A stretch of DNA of 7,250 nucleotides from JBAYNS01 sp041678625 (GTDB taxonomy: Bacteria > Patescibacteriota > Gracilibacteria > Peribacterales > Peribacteraceae). Shown in pieces: positions 1-5,873 of the stretch. Within the stretch, counting starts at the first letter, position 1; every line of letters begins with the position of its first letter. The translations under genes and the position numbers were made by a program. The DNA lies in assembly GCA_041678625.1 (NCBI GenBank), contig JBAYNS010000058.1, positions 1 through 7,250 on the forward strand, read 5' to 3'. Below the pieces are notes generated by a model. It saw only the letters and a program-made list of their open reading frames with translations, made no database searches and was not told where the DNA came from.

Positions 1-1264
1 ACGCATCCAAGAAAGTGTGCGTGAAGCCGTCCAGGTGTTTGTCGATGCTGGTGCGAATCCTGACGTTGAATTTTCTCCTGAAGATGCAACACGAACAGAG
101 CCCGCATTCCTGAGGGAAGTCGTGGAGAGAGCAATTGATGCGGGAGCAACGACAGTCAATATTCCCGATACAGTCGGCTATGCAACCCCTGATCAAATGT
201 ACCAACTCATTACCGATCTCAAGACAAATGTACCGAACATCGATAAGGCAACCATCAGCGTGCATTGCCACAATGACCTTGGTTTAGCCGCAGCCAACAG
301 CTTGGCAGCAGTAGAAGCAGGAGCACAGCAAGTCGAATGCACAGTGAATGGTCTCGGTGAACGAGCCGGGATGCCATCCACTGAAGCAATCGTCATGGCA
401 CTGAAAGTACGTCAGGATCACTACCATACTTACACAGGGGTAGATACCAAGAAGCTCGTCCCCACGAGCAAAGTTGTGGAACAGTGGTCGGGGATTCAGA
501 GGTCACCGTTTCAACCGGTGACAGGGCGCAATGCATTCGCACACGAATCTGGCATTCATCAGGATGGCGTTTTGAAGAATCCTGAGACGTATGAAATCAT
601 GAAACCGGAGGATGTTGGTTGTGATGGTTCAGAACTGATACTCGGGAAACATTCCGGCATGCGCGCTGTCTGTGATCGTTTCTCGCAGTACGACCTGCCA
701 TGGCGCAAGGAAGACAGGGATGCCTTCCGCCGACGTTTCAAAAAATTGGCAGACAGCAAGGCTGCGAATAAAAAGTATCTGTCGGACGATGAATTGCTCG
801 AGGAAGTCTACTTCCCCACCGTGGAAGACATTCTGGCCACAGCAGGCAAGAATGACCCGATTATCGCAGGTTGGACACGAGTGGACCCCATCGATGGCCT
901 TGAAGCTGTTGAAATTTCAACGAGAGACGGAAAAATATTTCAAGGTAAAGCAAAAAATACCGAACAGGGAACCATCAATGCTCTCGTAGAGGGCATGAAA
1001 AATATCCTTCCCGGAACAGATCTGGTACCCGGAAAAGCAGGCTATCACGAAGAATCCATTGGCAGTGGATCTGATGCTGCAGCACGTGCAACAGTCACAC
1101 TGCATAATGATCACACAGTGAAGCACTCAGCGCAGCACACAAGACAAGACAGGGCTGCAACCGACGCGGTTATCGGTGCATTTAATCGACTCTACGCAGT
1201 GCATGAATACCAGAAAATGATCGCCCAACCCGATAGTGCTACTCCCCCTTCATCAACGCCATAA
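1..1264 (+). CDS. leuA: 2-isopropylmalate synthase, 3' part (5' end outside window)
   Basis: Condenses acetyl-CoA with 2-oxoisovalerate, the first committed step of leucine biosynthesis, in the cytoplasm. The reading frame is open from base 2, so the GTG at 17 is an internal Val codon, not the start; the first ~100 residues, including the first metal-ligand Asp, lie upstream. Visible are the second half of the TIM barrel with NIPDTVGY, the metal-binding HCHND motif (codons near 265-280), NGLGERAG (352-370), and the segment HESGIHQDGVLKN (543-580) typical of LeuA. The part after about base 800 (TVEDILATAG onward, ending in TDAVIGAFNRLYAV) is the C-terminal LeuA dimer/regulatory domain, so leucine feedback inhibition is plausible. 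Oddity: the family motif GERAGN reads GERAGM here, replacing an Asn that is a metal ligand in E. coli LeuA. Homocitrate or citramalate synthases are relatives, but the overall pattern fits LeuA best. The 3' end overlaps a convergent gene. Confidence 0.95.
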   Translation, partial: RIQESVREAVQVFVDAGANPDVEFSPEDATRTEPAFLREVVERAIDAGATTVNIPDTVGYATPDQMYQLITDLKTNVPNIDKATISVHCHNDLGLAAANSLAAVEAGAQQVECTVNGLGERAGMPSTEAIVMALKVRQDHYHTYTGVDTKKLVPTSKVVEQWSGIQRSPFQPVTGRNAFAHESGIHQDGVLKNPETYEIMKPEDVGCDGSELILGKHSGMRAVCDRFSQYDLPWRKEDRDAFRRRFKKLADSKAANKKYLSDDELLEEVYFPTVEDILATAGKNDPIIAGWTRVDPIDGLEAVEISTRDGKIFQGKAKNTEQGTINALVEGMKNILPGTDLVPGKAGYHEESIGSGSDAAARATVTLHNDHTVKHSAQHTRQDRAATDAVIGAFNRLYAVHEYQKMIAQPDSATPPSSTP

Positions 1265-1424
1265 ATTCCTTCTCTGTGAGAAGCGGAGCAACGTGCGCTA
1301 CCTGATCGATGATTTTCCCCTTCTGCACAGCAGACTTTGCCTGTGTGTAGCGTACACGCAGCTTGGCAAGTTTCTTCCGGCGTACGTGCCGTGCGTGGAG
1401 TTCACGCTGACGGATGCGGCTCAT
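1239..1424 (-). CDS. Small basic protein, DUF6800-like
   Basis: Encodes 61 residues from ATG at 1424 (MSRIRQRELHARHVRR...), followed by a mixed helix-like half ending LLTEKEFMALMKGE. The N-terminal half is very rich in Arg and Lys (RELHARHVRRKKLAKLR), suggesting nucleic-acid or ribosome contact, but no function is established. It resembles from memory the short R/K-rich DUF6800 proteins of planctomycetes and candidate phyla; this assignment is tentative. The frame extends two codons upstream to a GTG at 1430, but the ATG is preferred because TAGAAT lies 8 nt upstream. The last 26 bp overlap the 3' end of leuA tail-to-tail. No close relative in this window; the gene stands alone, divergent from the metal transporter. 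The protein is too distinctive in composition to be only a shadow, but its small size keeps confidence moderate. Confidence 0.7.
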   Translation of the reverse strand: MSRIRQRELHARHVRRKKLAKLRVRYTQAKSAVQKGKIIDQVAHVAPLLTEKEFMALMKGE

Positions 1425-1493
1425 CACCACTCATTCTAGCGTTCTTGTGATTTATTACAACATGGAACGGTAATCATGTTAGAATCATTCCCT
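1425..1493. promoter_or_regulatory. Divergent promoter region with short or no leaders
   Basis: This 69-bp gap separates the small basic protein gene (-) from the metal transporter gene (+). On the + strand, an extended -10 element TG-T-TAGAAT ends at 1485, 8 nt before the ATG at 1494. On the - strand, TAGAAT (plus-strand 1433-1438) lies 8 nt before the ATG at 1424, with TTGTAA (1455-1460) 16 bp upstream as a weak -35. The same 1455-1460 block read forward, TTACAA, is 19 bp from the + strand -10, so the two promoters may share it. Neither start has a convincing Shine-Dalgarno sequence. Transcripts begun ~6-8 nt after these -10 boxes would be leaderless or nearly so. Promoter calls from hexamers alone are uncertain. 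Confidence 0.45.
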
Positions 1494-2240
1494 ATGAATC
1501 AACGCAACATAGAACAGGCACTCAAGAAACATCGGGAAGCCGCCATCCATGGTCCCCCCATCCTAGGATACGTGAATGATATCGTCTACGGTGCCAATGA
1601 CGGCATTGTGACGACATTTGCCGTGGTCGCAGGATCTGTGGGAGCTTCTCTCCCTGATGCTGTACTCATCATTCTGGGACTTGCGAATGTGTTCGCCGAT
1701 GGATCTTCCATGGGTCTGGGGGCGTTCTTAAACAAGCGTACGGAGCGCGACAATTACCGACGTCTGCTGAAGGAGGAGCTCAAAGAAATTGAGCATGATC
1801 CGGAAATTGAGCGGGAAGAGGTACGTGAGGCCTACCGTGCAAAAGGACTCACAGGTGAACAACTCGAAAAAACTGTGGAGATCCTCACAGCAGATAAACT
1901 GCGCTGGGCCACCATTATGGTGCAGGAAGAGCATGGTATAACCGAGGACGCCTCGGCAAACCCCATCCTCCATGGCATAATTACGTATGCTTCGTTTGCC
2001 TTCTTCGGAAGCATTCCCTTGCTCTCCTACTTCCTTGGCATTCCCCCGGAATACCGATTCATCACCGCGATCCTCTCCACATTCTCGGCTCTTCTCATCC
2101 TCGGACTCATTCGCAGTCTGATTACCCGCGAACGCCTCTTTCAGGGGCCGCTCGAGATTGTAAGTATTGGGATCGTCGGTGCTACAATCGCCTACTCGAC
2201 AGGTATCATCCTCAAGACGGTCTTCGGGGTAACCCTCTGA
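1494..2240 (+). CDS. VIT1/CCC1-family Fe2+/Mn2+ transporter
   Basis: Membrane transporter of the VIT1/CCC1 (DUF125) family, which moves Fe2+ or Mn2+ out of the cytoplasm in exchange for protons. The 248-residue product shows the family hallmark VYGANDGIVTTFAVVAG in helix 1 (~30-51), helix 2 (~54-78, with ADGSSMGLGAF), a charged Glu-rich cytoplasmic segment (~80-155) and three more helices (~158-180, 188-210, 222-245), the expected five. Using the Eucalyptus VIT1 structure as recalled, its Asp43/Met80 pair corresponds to Asp36/Met73 with identical spacing, and the metal-binding-domain glutamates correspond to Glu95, 98, 106, 109 and 146 plus Met142; one Met ligand is Val143. The full metal-binding domain is therefore present, unlike shorter family members. 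An in-frame ATG at 1476 would add six residues, but it lies upstream of or inside the likely -10 box, so 1494 is preferred. It likely protects against iron or manganese excess. Stop is TGA. Confidence 0.93.
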   Translation: MNQRNIEQALKKHREAAIHGPPILGYVNDIVYGANDGIVTTFAVVAGSVGASLPDAVLIILGLANVFADGSSMGLGAFLNKRTERDNYRRLLKEELKEIEHDPEIEREEVREAYRAKGLTGEQLEKTVEILTADKLRWATIMVQEEHGITEDASANPILHGIITYASFAFFGSIPLLSYFLGIPPEYRFITAILSTFSALLILGLIRSLITRERLFQGPLEIVSIGIVGATIAYSTGIILKTVFGVTL

Positions 2241-2251
2241 GATAATACGTG

Positions 2252-2280
2252 CTGTCATCATGCCCCTAAAACGCTACAAT
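2252..2280 (+). promoter_or_regulatory. Promoter of the dehydrogenase / PH-domain operon
   Basis: CTGTCA (2252-2257, 4 of 6 matches to TTGACA) is followed after a 17-bp spacer by TACAAT (2275-2280, 5 of 6 matches to TATAAT). Only 6 nt separate the -10 box from the ATG at 2287, predicting a leaderless mRNA. The earlier in-frame ATG at 2260 falls inside the spacer, which argues against it as the start. Confidence 0.5.
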
Positions 2281-2286
2281 GCGTCC

Positions 2287-3273
2287 ATGCCTCCCATCGT
2301 ATTCCTTGAAGTGGATAAAGAAGATGAAGCGCGTATCCGCGAGCAGTATCCGGATGCCCTGATCCTCTTTGGCCCCTCCACAGAGAACGGCGTGCTCGCT
2401 CAGTGCTCTGAAGCAGAAATTATTTCCTGTTTCATTTACTCCAAATTCGGCGCCAAGGAACTGGCAGCGCTTCCCAAGCTCCGCCTGCTATGTACCCGCT
2501 CCGTAGGATTCGATCACATTGATCTTGCCACGTGCGCTCAGCGAAACATTACAGTCTGTAATGTGCCGGATTACGGGTCGCACGTGATCGCAGAACATGT
2601 ATTTGCACTGCTGTTGGGGACACTGCGCCACATTCACGAAGGAGATAAGCGCGTGGAAGGCGGTGCTTTTGATTACCGGGGCCTGCGGGGCAAAACCCTC
2701 CGGGGCAAAACTATCAGCATTGTGGGAACAGGGAAAATCGGATGCCGCGTTGCGCAAATCGCCCATGGCTTCGGCATGAAGATCCTTGCCGTGGATCGAT
2801 GCCGCAATATCGAGCTGGAGGAACTGTTGCATGTGCGCTACGTGGAAATGGCGGAAGCGTTGCGGCAGAGCGATATTCTTTCGCTGCATTTGCCTCTTCT
2901 GGACACGACAAAACACATCATTGATGCAAAGGCTTTTGCACAAATGAAAGACGGTGCAATCCTGATCAATACCGCCCGCGGCGGACTGGTGGAAAGCAAG
3001 GCTCTGGTCAATGCGCTGAAATCCGGCAAAGTCTCGTACGCCCTTCTGGATGTCATGGAGAACGAGAAAGATTTTGAGGAGAACCGCGAACTCATTGCAC
3101 ATCCAAATGCAATCACCACTCCGCACATTGCATTCTACGCAGATGACAGCATGTTCAACATGTACAGCGATTGTTTTGACTCCATTGAACAGTGGAAAGA
3201 AGGGAAGACTCCCGAGCATATCATTAAGCAGCCAAAAATTGTCTGTGACCTCCCGGAACTTAAGCGCCAGTAA
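2287..3273 (+). CDS. D-2-hydroxyacid dehydrogenase, NAD-type
   Basis: Cytoplasmic oxidoreductase of the D-isomer-specific 2-hydroxyacid dehydrogenase family, interconverting a 2-oxoacid and its D-2-hydroxyacid. The 328-residue product has the usual length. The substrate-domain motif TRSVGFDHID (70-79) resembles D-lactate dehydrogenases. The Rossmann motif GTGKIG (147-152) is followed by a second strand ending in Asp170 (LAVD), the residue that favours NAD over NADP. All three catalytic residues are visible by family spacing: Arg231 in NTARGG, Glu260 in DVMENE and His280 in TTPHIAFY. D-lactate dehydrogenase is the closest match in motif style, but the substrate cannot be fixed; 3-phosphoglycerate or hydroxypyruvate enzymes are alternatives. 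An in-frame ATG at 2260 would add nine residues that precede the normal first strand (PPIVFLEVD) and overlap the promoter, so 2287 is chosen. It is first in a run with the two membrane-protein genes downstream. Confidence 0.93.
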   Translation: MPPIVFLEVDKEDEARIREQYPDALILFGPSTENGVLAQCSEAEIISCFIYSKFGAKELAALPKLRLLCTRSVGFDHIDLATCAQRNITVCNVPDYGSHVIAEHVFALLLGTLRHIHEGDKRVEGGAFDYRGLRGKTLRGKTISIVGTGKIGCRVAQIAHGFGMKILAVDRCRNIELEELLHVRYVEMAEALRQSDILSLHLPLLDTTKHIIDAKAFAQMKDGAILINTARGGLVESKALVNALKSGKVSYALLDVMENEKDFEENRELIAHPNAITTPHIAFYADDSMFNMYSDCFDSIEQWKEGKTPEHIIKQPKIVCDLPELKRQ

Positions 3274-3278
3274 ATCGT

Positions 3279-3506
3279 ATGCTCATCATCTTCATCCTCT
3301 TACAGCTCCTCTCGATAGCCTTCACTATCGCATTGCTGTGGAAATTTCGCTATCACCTGCGCAAGCGCTTGGATTTTATGCGGGCATTGGAAAGTCCGTC
3401 TATCGGATGGAGCATTACACAATGGCAAATCCTTTCTGGCATATACATTCTCCTGAGTCTGGGAATTTTGGTGGCAACAACTCTTGTTTTCTTCGCACTC
3501 ACGTAA
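3279..3506 (+). CDS. Small two-helix membrane protein, unknown function
   Basis: I do not recognise a family. The 75-residue product has a hydrophobic helix at about 2-20 (LIIFILLQLLSIAFTIALL), a basic loop (KFRYHLRKR, 22-30), an amphipathic middle, and a second hydrophobic helix at about 52-74. By the positive-inside rule the loop faces the cytoplasm, giving a hairpin with both ends outside. The gene starts 5 nt after the dehydrogenase stop and ends 3 nt before the next gene, so it is very likely translated as part of one operon; no Shine-Dalgarno is evident, so coupling is probable. The tight fit between flanking genes and the clean hydrophobic pattern argue that it is real. It may partner the membrane-anchored PH-domain protein that follows. 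Confidence 0.72.
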   Translation: MLIIFILLQLLSIAFTIALLWKFRYHLRKRLDFMRALESPSIGWSITQWQILSGIYILLSLGILVATTLVFFALT

Positions 3507-3509
3507 AAC

Positions 3510-4016
3510 ATGGATGCGTACCCTGGTATTGAACGGCTTATCGATGCATTCAGCACCCACTGGATCAAATACCTTCTGCCATCGGTGATCTACGTTTTTC
3601 TTATGTTTCTCTCCGGATTCGTTTTTCTGCTTGCGGCGTATTCTGCATCCGTAGCCCCATGGCTTGCCGATGGAAGTTTCTTCGTCGGTCTGGTGCTTCT
3701 CCTTATCTCTCATCATTGGTACTTTCATAAGATTTTCTCCGAACACATGATGGCGATCTTTATCACCTCGCGCCGTTTTGTGTTTTTGAAGAACTCCATG
3801 TTCTTTCACGACGACATGCACGAAATTTCTCTGGAGCGCATCCTGGCTGTGCGCGCTAAAAAGCACGGGCTTATCCAGAATATCCTGGATTACGGCAGTT
3901 TCTGGTTTGATACCGGAGGAACAACAATGGAGAACAGCCCTATTATTCCGCAGGTTCCTCATCCGCATCAAAAAGTGAAGAGCATCATGAAGCTCCTGCA
4001 AATGCGGGAACTCTAA
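3510..4016 (+). CDS. Membrane-anchored bacterial PH-domain protein
   Basis: The 168-residue protein begins with a short amphipathic stretch, then two membrane helices (about 21-46 and 52-72, ending near HHWYFHKIF), then a cytoplasmic beta-rich domain. That domain reads FITSRRFVFLKNSMFF...ISLERILAVRAKKHGLIQNILDYGSFWFDTGG and ends PHPHQKVKSIMKLL, the pattern of bacterial PH-like (bPH, YdbS/YdbT-type) domains, with the LERI strand, the NILDYG turn, and a C-terminal helix. Such proteins are widespread membrane-associated proteins of mostly unknown role. The start lies 3 nt after the preceding small membrane-protein gene, giving a three-gene operon with the dehydrogenase. The 3' end is 9 nt from the stop of the convergent Smr gene. 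Family assignment is by pattern memory; fold is more secure than function. Confidence 0.82.
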   Translation: MDAYPGIERLIDAFSTHWIKYLLPSVIYVFLMFLSGFVFLLAAYSASVAPWLADGSFFVGLVLLLISHHWYFHKIFSEHMMAIFITSRRFVFLKNSMFFHDDMHEISLERILAVRAKKHGLIQNILDYGSFWFDTGGTTMENSPIIPQVPHPHQKVKSIMKLLQMREL

Positions 4017-4025
4017 AGAAATGTT

Positions 4026-4277
4026 CTATCGAAAATGGACAAAGAGCCTTCCGTGATTTTTTTCATCCACTTCCATGCGATGGTATTTCTGCTTGATGGG
4101 CGCCTGCTGCAGAAAGCGAATCACACGGCGGCGCAACTGCCCGCTCCCCTTTCCGGGAATGATCTCTACCATCTTTATTTTTTTCTCTACGGCTTCATTG
4201 ATTACTCTGCCCAGCTCTTTGGAGATGGATTTTCCATCTCTGAAGATATCATGAAGATCGAGTACCAGTTTGGCCAT
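4026..4277 (-). CDS. Small stand-alone Smr-domain protein (MutS2 C-terminal type)
   Basis: The 83-residue protein consists of little more than one Smr domain: LDLHD (6-10) begins it, an Ala/Lys-rich helix follows, then IIPGKGSGQLRRRVIRFL (39-56), and a final strand GRLFVHFR. Smr domains, as in MutS2 and SmrA/SmrB, bind or cut nucleic acid, including branched DNA or mRNA on collided ribosomes. Two signature positions differ from the common form: LDLHG is LDLHD, and HGKGTG is PGKGSG, so catalytic activity should not be assumed. I recall similar LDLHDI small proteins in other bacteria annotated as MutS2- or Smr-family, so this is likely a subfamily trait, not decay. The ATG at 4277 is preceded by TAAGAT 6 nt upstream and no Shine-Dalgarno, so it may be leaderless. 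It converges on the PH-domain gene, and sits downstream of the kinase cassette beyond a terminator, so it is probably a separate transcript. Confidence 0.87.
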   Translation of the reverse strand: MAKLVLDLHDIFRDGKSISKELGRVINEAVEKKIKMVEIIPGKGSGQLRRRVIRFLQQAPIKQKYHRMEVDEKNHGRLFVHFR

Positions 4278-4283
4278 GGCGGA

Positions 4284-4289
4284 ATCTTA
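4284..4289 (-). promoter_or_regulatory. Possible -10 box of the Smr gene
   Basis: On the minus strand TAAGAT (4 of 6 consensus matches) lies 6 nt before the ATG at 4277, the same spacing as the promoter before the dehydrogenase gene. No -35 element is recognisable at 16-18 bp. The upstream terminator at 4354-4386 makes an independent promoter in this gap likely. Confidence 0.3.
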
Positions 4290-4353
4290 CAGCAGAGAGA
4301 AAAAAAATGAACCTATACGCCACTCTGCTTAAGATCGAACGTAAGGACTTTCT

Positions 4354-4386
4354 AAAAAACCGTAGCTTGGGTTTGGCTACCCAAGC
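4354..4386 (-). terminator. Intrinsic terminator of the kinase/dehydrogenase-phosphatase cassette
   Basis: A perfect 8-bp stem, GCTTGGGT (4365-4372) with ACCCAAGC (4379-4386), encloses a 6-nt loop. Read on the minus strand, the stem is followed after 5 nt (TACGG) by six T residues (plus-strand A run 4354-4359). It lies about 40 nt past the stop of the dehydrogenase-phosphatase gene and 77 nt before the Smr start. It therefore ends the cassette transcript and separates it from the Smr gene. The spacer before the U run is slightly longer than ideal. Confidence 0.75.
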
Positions 4387-4427
4387 GAACCTGCGCAGAT
4401 AACATCAGCAGAAGAAGCGGACAGGAG

Positions 4428-5873
4428 TTAGATTTCATGCACGATTTCCCTATCTTCATCAAAACGATACTCAATGACCTCGTTGTTTTTCTGCCGGAGC
4501 TGTACTGCTTCTTCCAGTGGCCGCTCTTCAATGATTCCCCGAATAATCCGGTTGACGCTCTCGTGACCGACAATAGCAATATTGCCCCTGTGTTCTGCAG
4601 CTATAGCTAAAGCCTTATGAAGTACACGCAAATATACGTCGTAGTAACTCTCTCCACCAGGAAATGGCGTATGCAACTTCGCGTGCTTTCGCTCTTCGAA
4701 GAAATCAGCAAAAAGTTCTTTTATCTCTTCCTGCTGCTTTCCCTGAAAAACGCCAAAATCCATTTCATGAAAATCGTCCACCACTTCGATAGTGCACTGC
4801 AATTTCTCTCTCAAAATTCCAGCTGTCTCTTGCGCTCTGCCAAGGGGACTGACGTATATGTGAGAAATTTTCCTTGATGACAGAAATTCGGCAATTCGCA
4901 GTGCCTGTGCTCGGCCGATCTCTGAGAGTGAAGAATTCAATGTCCCCTGATATGTTCCTTTCTCGTTCCAGATCGTTTTTCCGTGACGAATGAAGAAGAT
5001 GCTCGTTTGCGTTTTCATGGTGAAGAGAAAATACTTCTTGAGCATTAATCGTAGCAGAGCTTTCTTTGAGAGAAGAGCTTCTTGAGTTTTATATGCAATA
5101 TGTCCGGAGAGATAGCTCTGTGTCTTTTGCGCATTCTTTGCATCTGCAGATACAGTGTCACTGTAGAATGAACGCAGATCTCCCGAACAAAGATGTTCTC
5201 TGACTAGAGGAAAAGGTGCAGCCTCATCCCTGCCAATATTTATCAAAACAAGCCGCTTATTACAGGGGGTTAGTTGCTTGTCTGTGAGCGCAAATGACTG
5301 GGATTTCACAGCCATGATCACAAAATCGGATTCACGAAGAAGCGTGTCAATCGAAACAAAACTAAAATCCTTAATGGATTTTTCGGTACGAGAGAAATAA
5401 CAAATTCTGCAATGGAAACTTTGGTGCAAGATCTGCGCGATCCTAAAACCTATTTTCCCCATACCAATAATGCCGATTTTTTTGCCGTATAGTTCTGATC
5501 CTATCGGTTTATCATGATGAACTAAATCCACAATACATCTTGTACTGGCAAGAAGTTGAAGAACAGCAAATTCTGCAACAGACTCGGTTGCATAGCTATC
5601 GATCAATTTTACGGTGATTCCACGTTTAGAAAAAACAGACAGTGGTGGAAGGTTATGATCACTGGTACCCCAATTGAGAAACAGCTTAAGAAAAGGAAAT
5701 TGTGCAAGATATCGCTCAGAGAATGGATAATTATTATTCCAGAGAAGCACGCTGCCATTATTGTGAGTTTGTGCTTCACACATTTCGATATTCTTTATTG
5801 TGAAATGCTTACCCAATTCTCCCAAGTCTTCAGGAGTAAATGTGGAACGATAGTTACAGAGTTCGATTTTCAT
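4428..5873 (-). CDS. 2-hydroxyacid dehydrogenase (NADP-type) fused to histidine phosphatase
   Basis: One open frame of 481 residues encodes two complete domains. Residues 1-285 form a divergent D-2-hydroxyacid dehydrogenase: substrate-domain turn WGTSDHN (68-74), Rossmann motif GMGKIG (137-142), and a second strand ending SRT (161-163) instead of the Asp that selects NAD, pointing to NADP(H). Catalytic Arg215 (INIGRDE) and His258 (SGHIAY) are kept; the Glu position appears to be Asp244. Residues 286-481 are a histidine phosphatase/phosphoglycerate-mutase-like domain with IRHGKT (His297), SPLGRAQET, FHEMDFG and VGHESVNR, so all core catalytic residues are present. The junction ...LKKYFLFT/MKTQTSIFFIRHG has no linker. 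The ATG at 5873 is chosen because it overlaps the kinase-like gene's TGA (ATGA); the open frame upstream to 6029 is inside that gene. The internal ATG at 5018, with TATTTT 9 nt upstream, may also give a free 196-residue phosphatase. Substrates are unknown. Confidence 0.85.
   Translation of the reverse strand: MKIELCNYRSTFTPEDLGELGKHFTIKNIEMCEAQTHNNGSVLLWNNNYPFSERYLAQFPFLKLFLNWGTSDHNLPPLSVFSKRGITVKLIDSYATESVAEFAVLQLLASTRCIVDLVHHDKPIGSELYGKKIGIIGMGKIGFRIAQILHQSFHCRICYFSRTEKSIKDFSFVSIDTLLRESDFVIMAVKSQSFALTDKQLTPCNKRLVLINIGRDEAAPFPLVREHLCSGDLRSFYSDTVSADAKNAQKTQSYLSGHIAYKTQEALLSKKALLRLMLKKYFLFTMKTQTSIFFIRHGKTIWNEKGTYQGTLNSSLSEIGRAQALRIAEFLSSRKISHIYVSPLGRAQETAGILREKLQCTIEVVDDFHEMDFGVFQGKQQEEIKELFADFFEERKHAKLHTPFPGGESYYDVYLRVLHKALAIAAEHRGNIAIVGHESVNRIIRGIIEERPLEEAVQLRQKNNEVIEYRFDEDREIVHEI
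5016..5033 (-). promoter_or_regulatory. Possible internal start for a separate phosphatase
   Basis: The Met codon at 5018-5016 falls exactly where free-standing histidine phosphatases begin, a few residues before the RHG strand. On the minus strand TATTTT (plus 5028-5033, 4 of 6 matches to consensus) lies 9 nt upstream, similar to the spacing of other likely leaderless starts in this window. There is no -35 match and no Shine-Dalgarno sequence. This is a hint only. Confidence 0.22.

Noticed and set aside
17..19. GTG at 17 as the start of leuA
   Set aside because: The frame is open from base 2 and codes for RIQES before it, and the protein would lack half of the TIM barrel; the gene is truncated by the window edge.
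1269..1283. Hairpin CTTCTC/GAGAAG as the leuA terminator
   Set aside because: Only 6 bp, 3-nt loop, no T run after it, and it lies inside the coding part of the convergent small gene.
1728..2261. 177-codon minus-strand frame opposite the metal transporter
   Set aside because: Low-complexity charged product with no family features, fully antisense to a clear transporter gene.
2690..2713. 12-nt direct repeat (CGGGGCAAAAC twice) as a duplication in the dehydrogenase
   Set aside because: The repeated RGKT matches the normal family spacing before the Rossmann strand (G-x-x-L-x-GKT), so the protein is of normal length.
2488..3219. 243-codon minus-strand frame opposite the first dehydrogenase
   Set aside because: Cys/His/Gln-rich product typical of an antisense shadow; the plus strand has all catalytic motifs of a known enzyme.
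3050..3532. 160-codon plus-strand frame across the dehydrogenase end and the small membrane protein
   Set aside because: Overlaps two better-supported genes in another frame and shows no recognisable domain.
3300..4001. 233-codon minus-strand frame opposite the PH-domain operon
   Set aside because: Charged, His-rich antisense translation without motifs; the plus strand has clean membrane helices and a PH pattern.
4035..4310. 91-codon plus-strand frame opposite the Smr gene
   Set aside because: Looks hydrophobic, but it is antisense to a recognisable Smr domain.
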